A program made the translations under genes and the position numbers. The notes under the pieces are model-generated. The model saw only the letters and a list, made by a program, of their open reading frames with translations, had not been told where the DNA came from and ran no database searches. Shown piece after piece: positions 35,389-44,349 of a DNA stretch of 54,665 bases (position 1 is its first letter; each line of letters starts with the position of its first letter). Origin of the DNA: Candidatus Poribacteria bacterium (GTDB lineage: Bacteria > Poribacteria > WGA-4E > WGA-3G); the NCBI GenBank assembly GCA_028824685.1, contig JAPPCZ010000025.1:1-54665 (forward strand), in the 5' to 3' direction.

Positions 35389-36621
35389 ATGCTTACCAAA
35401 GACCTGCTCCGATACAAAATTCAGAACGGGCAAATCTATCCTCAATTTGTTAATCCCACCGATAACAAATTACTGACAATTGCTGATCAATTAATCACTG
35501 TCTTTGAAGAATCACCTGACAAAGCACGGTCAACATTATTAGAGGCAAGTAAACATGTTATTGATAGCACATCGGGAACACTTATAGTCAAACGTGGATT
35601 TGAAAAACTTCTGTTAGATAGAACCGAGTTTGACACTGCCCCTAACGAAGAATTAATCGCATTTCGGCAAAAACTTTTCACAGAGACAAGCCAGCTGCTT
35701 TCACAAGAGCAGTTTCTGGATTATGCGGACTATCAACAAAAAGTCGAACAGATAGTAGGAAACGAATCGCAACCCAAGGCGGAGTTAGGGGAGAGACTTT
35801 ACGCTGATCTGCCAAGTTGCCAACCGATTTTATCTTTCAAAACACTTTCTGCTGAGCATTTACTGCATCGCTACAACGCCGCGCAGGTGCAAGGCTTGCT
35901 CCTGCATTGTAATTCCCTCACCTTAAATCTCACCGATTCCATGACTGCTGAACTGCGCCAGTTGTTCAAGTATCTCAGATTTAATCAACTCCTCTCAACG
36001 ATTCGGAAAGAGAAATCTGAAAACGTGGATATGTTTCAGATTACGGTAGATGGACCGCTCAATCTATTCTACAAAACGAAGCGGTACGGGATGAATCTTG
36101 CCAACTTTTTCGTCGCTGTGTTACACCAACCGAAATGGGAGCTCACCGCGGAGGTTCAGTTTCGAAATAAAAGACGTTCTCGGTTATATCTCAATGAATC
36201 GTGTGGGATAAAACCGATTTCACAGCAATTTCTCGCCTATATTCCCGAAGACATTCAACTCTTTCAGGAAATGCTCCGCAACAAAACAGATGAATGGCAG
36301 ATTCGTCCAGGAAGTCAATTTCTCCCTTTGCTGGGAGATTTCTACTGCTTTCCAGATTATCACTTGAGCCATACCAGCGGTGTAGAAGTAGCAATTGAAT
36401 TATTTCATCCATGGCATCAAGGACATCTTCTTGCACGTCTTAACACGCTTGCGGAACAGACCGCTACTCCTCTAATACTTGGTGTTTCAAAGGAATTAGA
36501 GAAAAAACCGATAATTGCGGACGCATTAGCTTCATCTACGTATTTCTCACAGTTCGGTTTTATCTTTCGCGATGTCCCTACGATGGGCACATTGCTCCCT
36601 ATTCTGAATTCCCTTGTTTAG
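35389..36621 (+). CDS. Bax1-like nuclease (DUF790 family), XPB partner
   Basis: This 410-aa protein matches DUF790/Bax1, the endonuclease that in archaea binds XPB and cuts bubble DNA. It opens MLTKDLLRYKIQNGQIYP, a typical Bax1 start. The nuclease-like C-terminal segment contains DFYCFPDYHLSH and VEVAIELFHPWHQGHLLARL (about 311-345), whose acidic residues fit a PD-(D/E)XK core. It lies directly after the XPB-like gene, so the pair forms a helicase-nuclease module. The bacterial occurrence is uncommon and suggests ancient transfer, which is an inference. Confidence 0.82.
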   Translation: MLTKDLLRYKIQNGQIYPQFVNPTDNKLLTIADQLITVFEESPDKARSTLLEASKHVIDSTSGTLIVKRGFEKLLLDRTEFDTAPNEELIAFRQKLFTETSQLLSQEQFLDYADYQQKVEQIVGNESQPKAELGERLYADLPSCQPILSFKTLSAEHLLHRYNAAQVQGLLLHCNSLTLNLTDSMTAELRQLFKYLRFNQLLSTIRKEKSENVDMFQITVDGPLNLFYKTKRYGMNLANFFVAVLHQPKWELTAEVQFRNKRRSRLYLNESCGIKPISQQFLAYIPEDIQLFQEMLRNKTDEWQIRPGSQFLPLLGDFYCFPDYHLSHTSGVEVAIELFHPWHQGHLLARLNTLAEQTATPLILGVSKELEKKPIIADALASSTYFSQFGFIFRDVPTMGTLLPILNSLV

Positions 36622-36642
36622 AGGAGCAACAATAATTGCATC

Positions 36643-36811
36643 ATAGTGAATTAGAAAAATAAGTTTACACTTCTTCTGTAGGAGTGATCTCCGAATCACG
36701 ACTTAACCTATTAGTTGTCGGGAATCGGTGTTTCTTCCCGCTGAATGCCAAAAGCGCATTCAGCGTTGATTCACAACTCAATAATGTAAAGTTAATTGTA
36801 AAATTCACTAT
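36643..36811. repeat. MITE-like element with inverted-repeat ends
   Basis: The ends ATAGTGAATT (36643-36652) and AATTCACTAT (36802-36811) are perfect complements and pair on, with mismatches, for about 27 bp. Inside lie a GTGATctccgaATCAC hairpin (36677-36702) and a CGCTGAATGC/GCATTCAGCG palindrome (near 36740-36770). No gene is present in the 36622-36899 spacer. Confidence 0.55.
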
Positions 36812-36899
36812 AAAGCGTGAAATTCCATGATTCTTGTGGTATTCTAAAAGATAGAAAGTCCCGAATCCATAAGACTTAATTTATAAGGAGAACTGCACT

Positions 36900-37829
36900 A
36901 TGAAAACAGCTGCTAACGAACGCACACCTTACATAACAATTGAAGGACATAAAGAAGGAGTCTATAGCGTTGCGTTCAGTCCAGATGGAAAAACACTCGC
37001 AAGTGATAAGGACAACACTATCCGTTTTTGGGATATTATCACAGGACAAGAAAAAAAGATGTTCTGGGTAGATATCGGAGAAAATCACACAAGGACTGTT
37101 AGGAGTATCGCATTCAGTCCGGATGGGCAAATTATCGCTGGTGGGGTTGACGAAAGTGAGACGATTTGCCTTTGGGATACAGAAACAGAGAAACAAATCA
37201 AAACATTACGGGAGAGGAGAAGTAAAGCATTACATTGGGTCAATACCGTTGCATTTAGTGCAGATGGTAAGGTACTCGCAAGTGGTAGTGAGGACGGTAA
37301 TCTTTATTTGTGGAATGTAGCGACAGGTGAAAAACTCAAAGTACTAACTGAAGATACAGAGAATATCTTTAGTGTAGCGTTCAGTCCGGATGGAAAAACG
37401 TTAGCAAGTGGGAATGCTGGCAACACTATCTGTTTATGGGATATTGCAACGGGTGAAAGTTACGCGACACTTGAAGGACACACAAATTGGATCTTTAGTG
37501 TAGCGTTCAGTCCGGATGGAACAAAACTCGCAAGTAGCAGTTGGGACAAAACTGTCCGTTTGTGGAATACTGTGACGGAAAAAGAACTTAAAATACTCGC
37601 TGGGCATACGAACACTGTCTGGAGTGTTACTTTTAGTACAGATGGAAAAACGTTAGCGAGTGGTAGTGCGGACAAGACAATCCGCCTATGGGATGTTAAC
37701 ACAGCGGAACATCTTAAAACTATCACAGGACATACTGCACCTGTCAAAAGTGTAGCGTTCAGTCCTGACGGTGCAAAACTCGCAAGTGGCAGTGAGGATG
37801 GTACGGTGCGCCTGTGGGAAATCACATAA
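36900..37829 (+). CDS. WD40 repeat protein, one seven-bladed propeller
   Basis: This 309-aa protein is seven WD40 repeats from end to end, one blade each near residues 15-55, 56-100, 101-145, 146-185, 186-227, 228-268 and 269-309. Repeats end in variants of WD or WN (FWDI, LWDT, LWNV, LWDI, LWNT, LWDV, LWEI) after the VAFSPDGKTLASG strand. A closed propeller gives a protein-binding surface. There is no kinase, caspase or transmembrane part, unlike many bacterial WD40 proteins, so it is a free cytoplasmic scaffold. The start follows AAGGAG at about 10 bp. Its partner is not apparent. Confidence 0.92.
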   Translation: MKTAANERTPYITIEGHKEGVYSVAFSPDGKTLASDKDNTIRFWDIITGQEKKMFWVDIGENHTRTVRSIAFSPDGQIIAGGVDESETICLWDTETEKQIKTLRERRSKALHWVNTVAFSADGKVLASGSEDGNLYLWNVATGEKLKVLTEDTENIFSVAFSPDGKTLASGNAGNTICLWDIATGESYATLEGHTNWIFSVAFSPDGTKLASSSWDKTVRLWNTVTEKELKILAGHTNTVWSVTFSTDGKTLASGSADKTIRLWDVNTAEHLKTITGHTAPVKSVAFSPDGAKLASGSEDGTVRLWEIT

Positions 37830-37854
37830 AGGGTATCCTCGCGTAATTGTCTTA

Positions 37855-37883
37855 TTGACATAATTTCGGTTTTCAACTAAACT
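37855..37883 (+). promoter_or_regulatory. Putative promoter for the ThuA gene
   Basis: A perfect -35 TTGACA (37855-37860) and a TAAACT -10 (37878-37883) are 17 bp apart, with the ThuA start codon about 74 bp further on. It could drive the ThuA, enolase-superfamily and lipoprotein genes together. Confidence 0.45.
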
Positions 37884-37956
37884 TATGACATTAAGGATAG
37901 GCTTAGCGTTCAATTTTTATGATAAAAAACTTAACGTTATTCCAAAGGAGACAATT

Positions 37957-38604
37957 ATGTCAAAAATTCTCGTGCTATCTGGTGAAAATCATCGTTTTAA
38001 CGCAAGTGCGAATGTAATTCACAGTTTTCTGGATGCAGATGCAGAGATTTCAGCAACATTAACCGATGATAAAGATATTTTAGCGTCCAAGGATTTAGAT
38101 ACTTATGATGCATGTGTTTTCGGTACTGGTTTCACCCGTTCGGAACGTCAAGAAGATGGTACTTCTAAGCGCGTCCCAGATTTGACCGCTGCACAGGAAG
38201 ATGGTCTATTTCAGTTTGTAGACGGTGGCAAAGGATTAGTCGGTATTCATGGTACCGCGTGGTGGATTGGAGGGCGCGCCGTAGATCTAATTGGTGGACA
38301 CGCAAACTGGCATCCCCCAGGTTCAACTTTCACAGTGCATATTGAGGATACTGAACACCCCACGACCCAAGGCGTTTCGGATTTTGACGTTGAAGATGAG
38401 ATTTACATTTCAGCGCACGATCCGCACATTCATGTATTAGCAACTGCGGAATGGTTCGGCAAGGCACATCCGATGGCATGGGTTAAACCCTACGGTTCAG
38501 GAAGAGTATTTTATACCACGTTGGGACACGGTCCAGGCACCTTTGAACGTGTCGGAATGCAGAAATTTCTTACACAAGGGGTGAAATGGGCTGCCGCATC
38601 GTAA
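37957..38604 (+). CDS. ThuA-domain protein
   Basis: The product is 215 aa; the ATG at 37957 follows AAAGGAG, and an earlier in-frame start 24 codons upstream has no ribosome site. It has the glutamine-amidotransferase-like ThuA fold: ILVLSGENHRFNAS at the start, a LVGIHGTAWW segment (about 90-99) and HPMAWVKPYGSGRVFYTTLGHG near the C-terminus. ThuA is linked to trehalose or other carbohydrate use, but no catalytic activity is established for most members. The next gene starts 10 bp later, so the enolase-superfamily enzyme is probably in the same transcript. Confidence 0.85.
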   Translation: MSKILVLSGENHRFNASANVIHSFLDADAEISATLTDDKDILASKDLDTYDACVFGTGFTRSERQEDGTSKRVPDLTAAQEDGLFQFVDGGKGLVGIHGTAWWIGGRAVDLIGGHANWHPPGSTFTVHIEDTEHPTTQGVSDFDVEDEIYISAHDPHIHVLATAEWFGKAHPMAWVKPYGSGRVFYTTLGHGPGTFERVGMQKFLTQGVKWAAAS

Positions 38605-38614
38605 AGTCCGAAAG

Positions 38615-39718
38615 ATGCACACGTTAAAGATTAAAAATATCGAAACCGAGATCATTCATGTTAATCATCGCGGCAATTGGCTTTTCGTTAAGCTCCACGC
38701 TGAAGATGGCACAACTGGCATTGGTGAGGCTTCTCACGGTAGAGACGATGAACGTGTCAAACACCTAATTGATACCCTCAAACCCGATATTATCGGAGTA
38801 AATGTGTTTGAATTAGAAGCGTTCCGCCGCCGTTTCTTCCGTGAAAGTGAGGGACACACCTATCATACTGCGTTTAGCGGTATTGAACAAGCAATGTGGG
38901 ACTTGGTTGGCAAAGCCTTAGATGTGCCGAGTTACCAGCTGCTGGGTAGTAAGTGTCGAAATCGGATTCGTCTCTATGCGAATATAAACCGGGCAACGTT
39001 AGACCGGAGTCCAAACGGTTTTGCACGCAATGCTGAGCAGGCATCTGCAGAAGGATTTACTGCAATAAAATGTGCACCTTTTGATGGAGTATCGGTTTCG
39101 GATGTATCAAAAGGCACACTTACATCTGCTATCCGTTTAGGTATTGATCGAATCCGTGCGATTCGTGCTGCTATCGGTTCTGAGATTGATTTAATGGTAG
39201 ATTGCCACAGTCGGTTCAATTCGGGTCTTATCATTCAAACGGCTAAAGCGTTGGACGACCTCAACCTCTTCTGGATTGAAGATCCGGTTCCGTTGACTGA
39301 CTTGGATGCCGTTGCACATGTAAGTCAATCCACCTCTATGCCGATAGCAACAGGAGAACGCCTGCGTACACTGACCGAATTCGATCAACTACTAAAACGG
39401 GGACGCGTTGACTATATTTTGCCGGATGTCAAACATGTTGGTGGTTTGTTGGGTTTAAAAAAGATAGCGATTCTTGCAGAGACAACGAACGTCAAAGTAA
39501 CACCTCACAACCCAAGTGGTCCCATCGCCACAGCTGCAAGTGTGCAATGCATGGCAAGCGTACCGAACTTTGGTATCCTTGAATATGCTTGGGGTGAAGT
39601 AGATTGGCGTAGTACGCTTGTTGATCCGCCCGAACAAATTATTGACGGTTTTATTGAACTTTCAACACGATCAGGACTTGGTATATCACTCAAATCCTTA
39701 AAAACGAAATCTTCTTAG
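38615..39718 (+). CDS. Mandelate racemase/muconate lactonizing enzyme family protein
   Basis: This 367-aa enolase-superfamily member shows metal ligands D196 (VDCHSR), E222 (WIEDPV) and E248 (TGERL). K152 (AIKCAPFD) sits where a catalytic lysine is expected, and D271 and H298 (TPHNPSGP) form the second acid-base pair. This differs from the 1957-3042 enzyme, whose first-strand lysine is not evident, so the two likely act on different acids or with different stereochemistry. The ribosome site is weak (AAAG). It follows the ThuA gene by 10 bp and is followed by a lipoprotein gene 11 bp later. Confidence 0.87.
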   Translation: MHTLKIKNIETEIIHVNHRGNWLFVKLHAEDGTTGIGEASHGRDDERVKHLIDTLKPDIIGVNVFELEAFRRRFFRESEGHTYHTAFSGIEQAMWDLVGKALDVPSYQLLGSKCRNRIRLYANINRATLDRSPNGFARNAEQASAEGFTAIKCAPFDGVSVSDVSKGTLTSAIRLGIDRIRAIRAAIGSEIDLMVDCHSRFNSGLIIQTAKALDDLNLFWIEDPVPLTDLDAVAHVSQSTSMPIATGERLRTLTEFDQLLKRGRVDYILPDVKHVGGLLGLKKIAILAETTNVKVTPHNPSGPIATAASVQCMASVPNFGILEYAWGEVDWRSTLVDPPEQIIDGFIELSTRSGLGISLKSLKTKSS

Positions 39719-39729
39719 GATACAAACTT

Positions 39730-40461
39730 ATGAGACTATTTACACTTTTTAATCTACTTCTAATAATCTGTTTGGTTGGTTGTCTTGGCAGCCAGCAGAC
39801 AATTGAGACGGAAACTGCCTCTACTGAAACAGAAAAGTCTGCTCTTGCGATGCTTGAACTTTCAACACCTAAAACAACTTATTCAGCGCTAGAAGTAATT
39901 CCGTTGGAACTGACGATTCAAAATGGAAAGTATGATCTGCTTGTGCCAATTTCCAGCGTGTCAACCCAAAGTGCTTTCAAACTACTTGCGGTAACAGATA
40001 GCAATGGTGAGGTCATCAAGATGAAAAGACGGGTTCCACTCGGCAGCACCCTCAAAACGCTCTACAAGGATGGAAAATCTGTTAGGTGTATTCAAGGCTT
40101 TGATATGAAAGCAGGTACGACACAGACAGTTTCTTTAGAAAATCTTCAGACACATTATCAACTTCAACCCGGTAGTTACACAGTAAAAGTTGCGATTGAA
40201 TTAGAGGTATACCGTGAATCCATGGAAGATCAGATTCCAGAAGTGATTGAATTGCAACGTGAAATTCAGAAAATACAGAATAACACAAACCCACAGTTTA
40301 CCCCAGAGGTAAAAAAGGACGCAATTAGTTACACGCAAGATCAAATTGATGTTATCAAAGAGAAACATAAGGATAAGCTGCAAAACATCTATCTGCCGCT
40401 CAAGTCACTACGGGGAAAGGCTTCGCTGGTTTCTAATAGTATTTCTTTAACCGTAGAATAA
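39730..40461 (+). CDS. Lipoprotein of unknown function
   Basis: This 243-aa protein has a type II signal peptide ending in the lipobox L-V-G-C18, so C18 would be lipidated after cleavage. The mature part is polar and probably beta-rich in the first 150 residues, then helical and charged near the end (VIELQREIQKIQN, DQIDVIKEKHKDKL). I recognise no family. It begins 11 bp after the enolase-superfamily gene and would be exported to the outer leaflet of the inner membrane or to the outer membrane. Confidence 0.75.
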   Translation: MRLFTLFNLLLIICLVGCLGSQQTIETETASTETEKSALAMLELSTPKTTYSALEVIPLELTIQNGKYDLLVPISSVSTQSAFKLLAVTDSNGEVIKMKRRVPLGSTLKTLYKDGKSVRCIQGFDMKAGTTQTVSLENLQTHYQLQPGSYTVKVAIELEVYRESMEDQIPEVIELQREIQKIQNNTNPQFTPEVKKDAISYTQDQIDVIKEKHKDKLQNIYLPLKSLRGKASLVSNSISLTVE

Positions 40462-40530
40462 AGGTTTTGGTAAATTCTTAGTCTGCCTTCACTGCAAGGG
40501 ACAACTGAATGACAGAATCTCTACTACCAA

Positions 40531-41292
40531 CTATTCTCTCGGATGCCAGAGGTGTTCGTCCCTAATACCTAATTCTTCCAAAATTGGTGTAAGCAGTGAA
40601 AGTTCTTCCAACTGTTTTGTGTTATGCGCGTCGCTCCCGATGAGCAATTTTACATCCCGTTCCAAGCAAAGTTGATAGAATTCAATGAGATGGTGTTGAT
40701 TATAACGTACCATCTTAGGACTGATCTCTATACCTAATCCGCGCTGAGAAGCAAGGTCCAGTTGATAAATTAACCGCTTCTGTTCAATATTACGCATCAT
40801 TTCCTGTGCGAAAGCAGTAAGTTCATCAGTAGAAAACTGGAAAACATCTGGGGAGAGAAGAAATGGATGAACAACTGCATCGGTAATGGGACAATCAATC
40901 GCTGCCTCAAACATATAGATTTCATGCAGTGCTACACGCCGTGGATCACGGAAACTCCGAGGCTGTGCCACACCGCGTAAATGATAGTGATTCGGAGCCA
41001 TCAGGACATAATCAAAATATGATGCCAAACGAATATTAATTGAGGTAACCTGATATTCCAACATCTGTGACTCCACACCAAAATGCACTTCAATTGAGGG
41101 ATCCGTCTTCTTTATTGCCTCTCGCGCTGCTTGAATCCTTTTTACCTTGGACTGATAACTGTAATCATGGTCAGTTATCCCAATTGCTTCAATATCACGT
41201 TCCTGCTGAATCTGAATAATTTTCTCTATACTGAACTCGTTGTCCGCACATCCGGAAAGTTGCGTATGAATATGGTAATCACAACTAAACAT
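40531..41292 (-). CDS. PHP-domain metal-dependent phosphoesterase
   Basis: The product is 253 aa. I use the ATG at 41292 with AAGGAG 6 bp upstream; a TTG five codons earlier overlaps that ribosome site. PHP metal sites are visible in order: DYHIHT (about 5-10), GITDHD (about 38-43), VESQ, NHYH, VVHPF and IGSDAHN near the C-terminus. The fold hydrolyses phosphate esters such as histidinol phosphate or nucleotide derivatives. The precise substrate is unknown. It is convergent with the lipoprotein gene and divergent from the nuo operon. Confidence 0.87.
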   Translation of the reverse strand: MFSCDYHIHTQLSGCADNEFSIEKIIQIQQERDIEAIGITDHDYSYQSKVKRIQAAREAIKKTDPSIEVHFGVESQMLEYQVTSINIRLASYFDYVLMAPNHYHLRGVAQPRSFRDPRRVALHEIYMFEAAIDCPITDAVVHPFLLSPDVFQFSTDELTAFAQEMMRNIEQKRLIYQLDLASQRGLGIEISPKMVRYNQHHLIEFYQLCLERDVKLLIGSDAHNTKQLEELSLLTPILEELGIRDEHLWHPRE

Positions 41293-41451
41293 CTTCTGCT
41301 CCTTCAAACTTTATCATTCCTATGAAATTATGACAAAATTTTAGATGCATTGCAACAAAAAATTACAGAAGCGATAAACCCTAAACATAGATTTTCCAAG
41401 AACACTTCACTATTTAAGATAACGGAAATACGTGAGTTGCAATTTTTTTTG

Positions 41452-41481
41452 TTGCACATTTCACCTAATTTAAGATATACT
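41452..41481 (+). promoter_or_regulatory. Putative promoter of the nuo operon
   Basis: TTGCAC (41452-41457) and TATACT (41476-41481) lie 18 bp apart, about 70 bp before nuoA. The -10 is good and the -35 moderate. Confidence 0.4.
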
Positions 41482-41550
41482 TAATGGACAAAATGTACAC
41501 ATTATACCGCAAGACTAATAGAAATTTCGGTCCGAAAATAGGATAAAAAG

Positions 41551-41961
41551 ATGCTTTTTAATTTTGCAAATGTTCTGATTTTCATAATTGTCGGTTGTCT
41601 ATTTGTCATCCTAAATCTTACCATTTCTCGTCTTCTACATACAAAATTATTTTCAGGCGAAAAATACATGCCCTACGAATGTGGGGAAGACCCGATTGGT
41701 GATACACGAATTAAATTCAACACCCGTTTTTATGTCATCGCACTTATTTTTTTAATCTTTGACGTGGAAGTCGTGTTCCTTCTCCCTTGGGCGGTCGTCT
41801 TCCGAGATTTAGGACTCTTTGCTTTCTTGGAAATGCTTGTCTTTATCACTATCCTATTAGTCGGTCTTGCGTATGTGTGGGCAAAAGGCGATCTTGAATG
41901 GATACGTTCTACACAATTAGAGATACAATCCTTCCAGAGGGAGGAAAGTTATGATAATTGA
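41551..41961 (+). CDS. nuoA: NADH-quinone oxidoreductase subunit A
   Basis: This 136-aa membrane subunit of complex I has three spans. The loop after the first contains [11 protein letters not shown] and [19 protein letters not shown], the signature of NuoA, with E/D residues at the quinone-side cavity. It opens the operon. Its end overlaps nuoB by 11 bp, indicating coupled translation. The length is normal for the family. Confidence 0.95.
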   Translation: MLFNFANVLIFIIVGCLFVILNLTISRLLHTKLFSGEKYMPYECGEDPIGDTRIKFNTRFYVIALIFLIFDVEVVFLLPWAVVFRDLGLFAFLEMLVFITILLVGLAYVWAKGDLEWIRSTQLEIQSFQREESYDN

Positions 41962-42559
41962 TGAGAAATTGGACAAAAATGTTATTGTTACTTCAGTTGA
42001 TGCCGTTGCGAACTGGGCACGTTCCTCCGCGCTCTGGCCGATGACGTTTGGTCTCGCTTGCTGCGCAATAGAATTTATGGCAACGGCTGCTTCTAACTAC
42101 GACTTGGACAGGTTCGGAGCTGGTGTCCCTCGTGCAACACCACGCCAATCTGATTTAATGGTGATCTCTGGCACAGTTACACTCAAAATGGCAACGCGTA
42201 TTAAACGCCTTTATGAACAAATGCCAGAGCCGAAGTACGTTATCTCTATGGGTAGCTGCGCTACCAGCGGCGGCCCCTACTGGCAGCATGGATACCACGT
42301 TCTCAAGGGAGTCGATAGAATTATTCCTGTTGATGTTTATGTGCCCGGATGTCCGCCCCGACCAGAAGCTCTTATTGAAGGTCTGTTGAAATTGCAGGAA
42401 AAAATCAAAACCCAAACCGTCGCAAAACGTGCTAATGTTCCGTTCCTAAAGAGACTCTTTACCAAAACAGAATGGTACGAACATGAAAAAACTGAAGGTG
42501 CGGATGAAGCAGAAACATCTGAAGACGAAAGTGCTGAAAGCACCGAAAACACTGAATAA
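41951..42559 (+). CDS. nuoB: NADH-quinone oxidoreductase subunit B
   Basis: This 202-aa peripheral subunit carries the terminal N2 4Fe-4S cluster, with C37, C38, C103 and C134 visible ([28 protein letters not shown]). It would hand electrons to quinone next to NuoD. The last about 35 residues form an acidic, low-complexity tail ([17 protein letters not shown]) not typical of the family. The start has GGAGG 6 bp upstream, inside nuoA. Confidence 0.96.
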   Translation: MIIDEKLDKNVIVTSVDAVANWARSSALWPMTFGLACCAIEFMATAASNYDLDRFGAGVPRATPRQSDLMVISGTVTLKMATRIKRLYEQMPEPKYVISMGSCATSGGPYWQHGYHVLKGVDRIIPVDVYVPGCPPRPEALIEGLLKLQEKIKTQTVAKRANVPFLKRLFTKTEWYEHEKTEGADEAETSEDESAESTENTE

Positions 42560-42589
42560 ATAACACTGTCCATCTGGAGTAGATATTAC

Positions 42590-43075
42590 GTGAACCCGGA
42601 AGAAATTTATAAAATCCTAACTGACAAGTTTGGTGAATCTGTGCTCGGTTTTGACACCGAACTTGCTGGAGATCCGAACATTCAAATCGCTCCAGCAGCT
42701 ATCGCAGACGTGTGTCAATATCTTGTCGAAACTGACACGTTGGCGTTTGATTCGTTGATGTGTCTTAGTGGTGTTGATCTGGGTGCTAAGGAAGAAGAAT
42801 TCTCTGTCGTCTATCATATCTATTCCATGCAACATCGGCATAGTGTGGTTTTAAGAGCATCCGTGCCGAAAACTGATGCACACCTTCCGAGCGTTTCACA
42901 CATCTGGAAAACTGCAGATTGGCACGAGCGTGAAGCTTATGACCTTTACGGAATTCTTTTTGAGGGGCATACAGATCTCCGCCGTATCTTACTTCCCGAC
43001 GACTGGGAAGGGTATCCCCTACGAAAAGATTACAAAGAACCTGATTTCTATCGTGGCATGCGCGTACCTTACTAA
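42590..43075 (+). CDS. nuoC: NADH-quinone oxidoreductase subunit C
   Basis: This 161-aa protein is the hydrophilic 30K-type subunit, separate from NuoD here. The signature is HIWKTADWHEREAYDLYGI followed by HTDLRRILLPDDWEGYPLRKDY. The start is GTG at 42590 with GGAG upstream. It lies 30 bp after nuoB. Confidence 0.94.
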   Translation: MNPEEIYKILTDKFGESVLGFDTELAGDPNIQIAPAAIADVCQYLVETDTLAFDSLMCLSGVDLGAKEEEFSVVYHIYSMQHRHSVVLRASVPKTDAHLPSVSHIWKTADWHEREAYDLYGILFEGHTDLRRILLPDDWEGYPLRKDYKEPDFYRGMRVPY

Positions 43076-43121
43076 GAAATAAATGGAAATAAATAGATAC
43101 GTCAATCCTTAAACCCGCACT

Positions 43122-44327
43122 ATGGAAACTACACAACAAACAGAATCAAAAATTATTGAGTTAAAACCGTTTACCGACGAAATGGTCGTGAACATGGGAC
43201 CTCAGCATCCGAGTACACACGGGGTGTTACGTCTGGAATTGAGACTGGATGGTGAGGTAGTGCGGGAAGCGATTCCACATATCGGTTATCTGCATCGTTG
43301 TTTTGAGAAACACTCAGAAAATCTCTCCTACCCCCAAATTATACCTTTCACTGATCGCATGGATTATGTGGCGGCAATGAACCAGAATTGGGGGTTTTGT
43401 CTTGCTGTTGAAAAACTGATGGCAGCAGATGAAACAAAAGATTTTGCAGTGCCGGAACGGGCTGAATATCTGCGTGTGCTTATCTGTGAATTAAATCGGA
43501 TTGCGAGTCATCTGCTCTCTTTCGGTACTTATGGTATGGACATCGGGGCGTTCACTCCGTTTCTCTATGCGTTTCGAGATCGGGAAAGACTTCTTTTGCT
43601 ATTTGAGAAGATCTGCGGTGCACGGCTTACCTATAACTATATTCGTATCGGTGGTGTGTCTGAAATTATCCCGATGGAACCTGGTTCTGTTGACGAGCAG
43701 AATTTTTTGGACGAAATTAAAGACTTTCTTGACTATTTTGAACCCAAAATTGACGAATATAACGACCTTTTAACATCAAACAGTATTTTCTCTGAGCGGA
43801 CTATGAGTGTCGCAGTGATGTCGGCAGAGATGGCACTGAGTTACGGTGCTACTGGTCCAAATCTTCGCGGTTCAGGTGTTGATTGGGATTTGCGACGGGA
43901 TGAACCGTATTCCATTTATGACCGATTTGATTTTGATGTCCCTGTGGCTAAGGATATTCCGGAGTTGGGTGCTGTTGTCGGTGACTGCTGGAGTCGGTAT
44001 AAAGTGCGCATGGATGAAATGAAGGAATCCGTGCGAATAGTCCGACAAATTTTAGCGGAAGGTCTGCCGGATGGTCCTGTCATGGCAGATTTAAAGGCTG
44101 TGCGTCCACCAAAAGGAGAAATCTATTTCCGTAGTGAAGCCCCTCGCGGTGAACTCGGATTTTACATCGTCAGTGACGGTACTCCGAAGCCAGTACGCCT
44201 TAAGGGACGTTCCCCTTGTTTTAGTGCGTTGAGTGCGCTACAAGAACTGAGTCGCGGTTTGATGGTCGCAGATATCATTGCAATTATTGGCAGCATTGAT
44301 ATTGTGATGGGAGAAGTTGATAGGTAA
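43122..44327 (+). CDS. nuoD: NADH-quinone oxidoreductase subunit D
   Basis: This 401-aa 49K-type subunit forms, with NuoB, the quinone pocket. It shows MGPQHPSTHGVLRL near the start, PHIGYLHR, the LRVLICELNRIASHLL block, GATGPNLRGSGVDWDLRRDEPY in the middle, and DIVMGEVDR at the end. It is free-standing, not fused to NuoC. No NuoE, F or G gene follows, which is where those genes usually lie in E. coli-type operons. Confidence 0.96.
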   Translation: METTQQTESKIIELKPFTDEMVVNMGPQHPSTHGVLRLELRLDGEVVREAIPHIGYLHRCFEKHSENLSYPQIIPFTDRMDYVAAMNQNWGFCLAVEKLMAADETKDFAVPERAEYLRVLICELNRIASHLLSFGTYGMDIGAFTPFLYAFRDRERLLLLFEKICGARLTYNYIRIGGVSEIIPMEPGSVDEQNFLDEIKDFLDYFEPKIDEYNDLLTSNSIFSERTMSVAVMSAEMALSYGATGPNLRGSGVDWDLRRDEPYSIYDRFDFDVPVAKDIPELGAVVGDCWSRYKVRMDEMKESVRIVRQILAEGLPDGPVMADLKAVRPPKGEIYFRSEAPRGELGFYIVSDGTPKPVRLKGRSPCFSALSALQELSRGLMVADIIAIIGSIDIVMGEVDR

Positions 44328-44349
44328 ATGTGCCAAACGGAGTAGACAA

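Noticed and set aside
41351..41456. Inverted pair TGCAACAAAAAATT (41351-41364) and AATTTTTTTTGTTGCA (41441-41456) as a terminator or regulatory stem
   Set aside because: Mostly A/T runs with a 76-base gap and unequal T count; likely coincidental.
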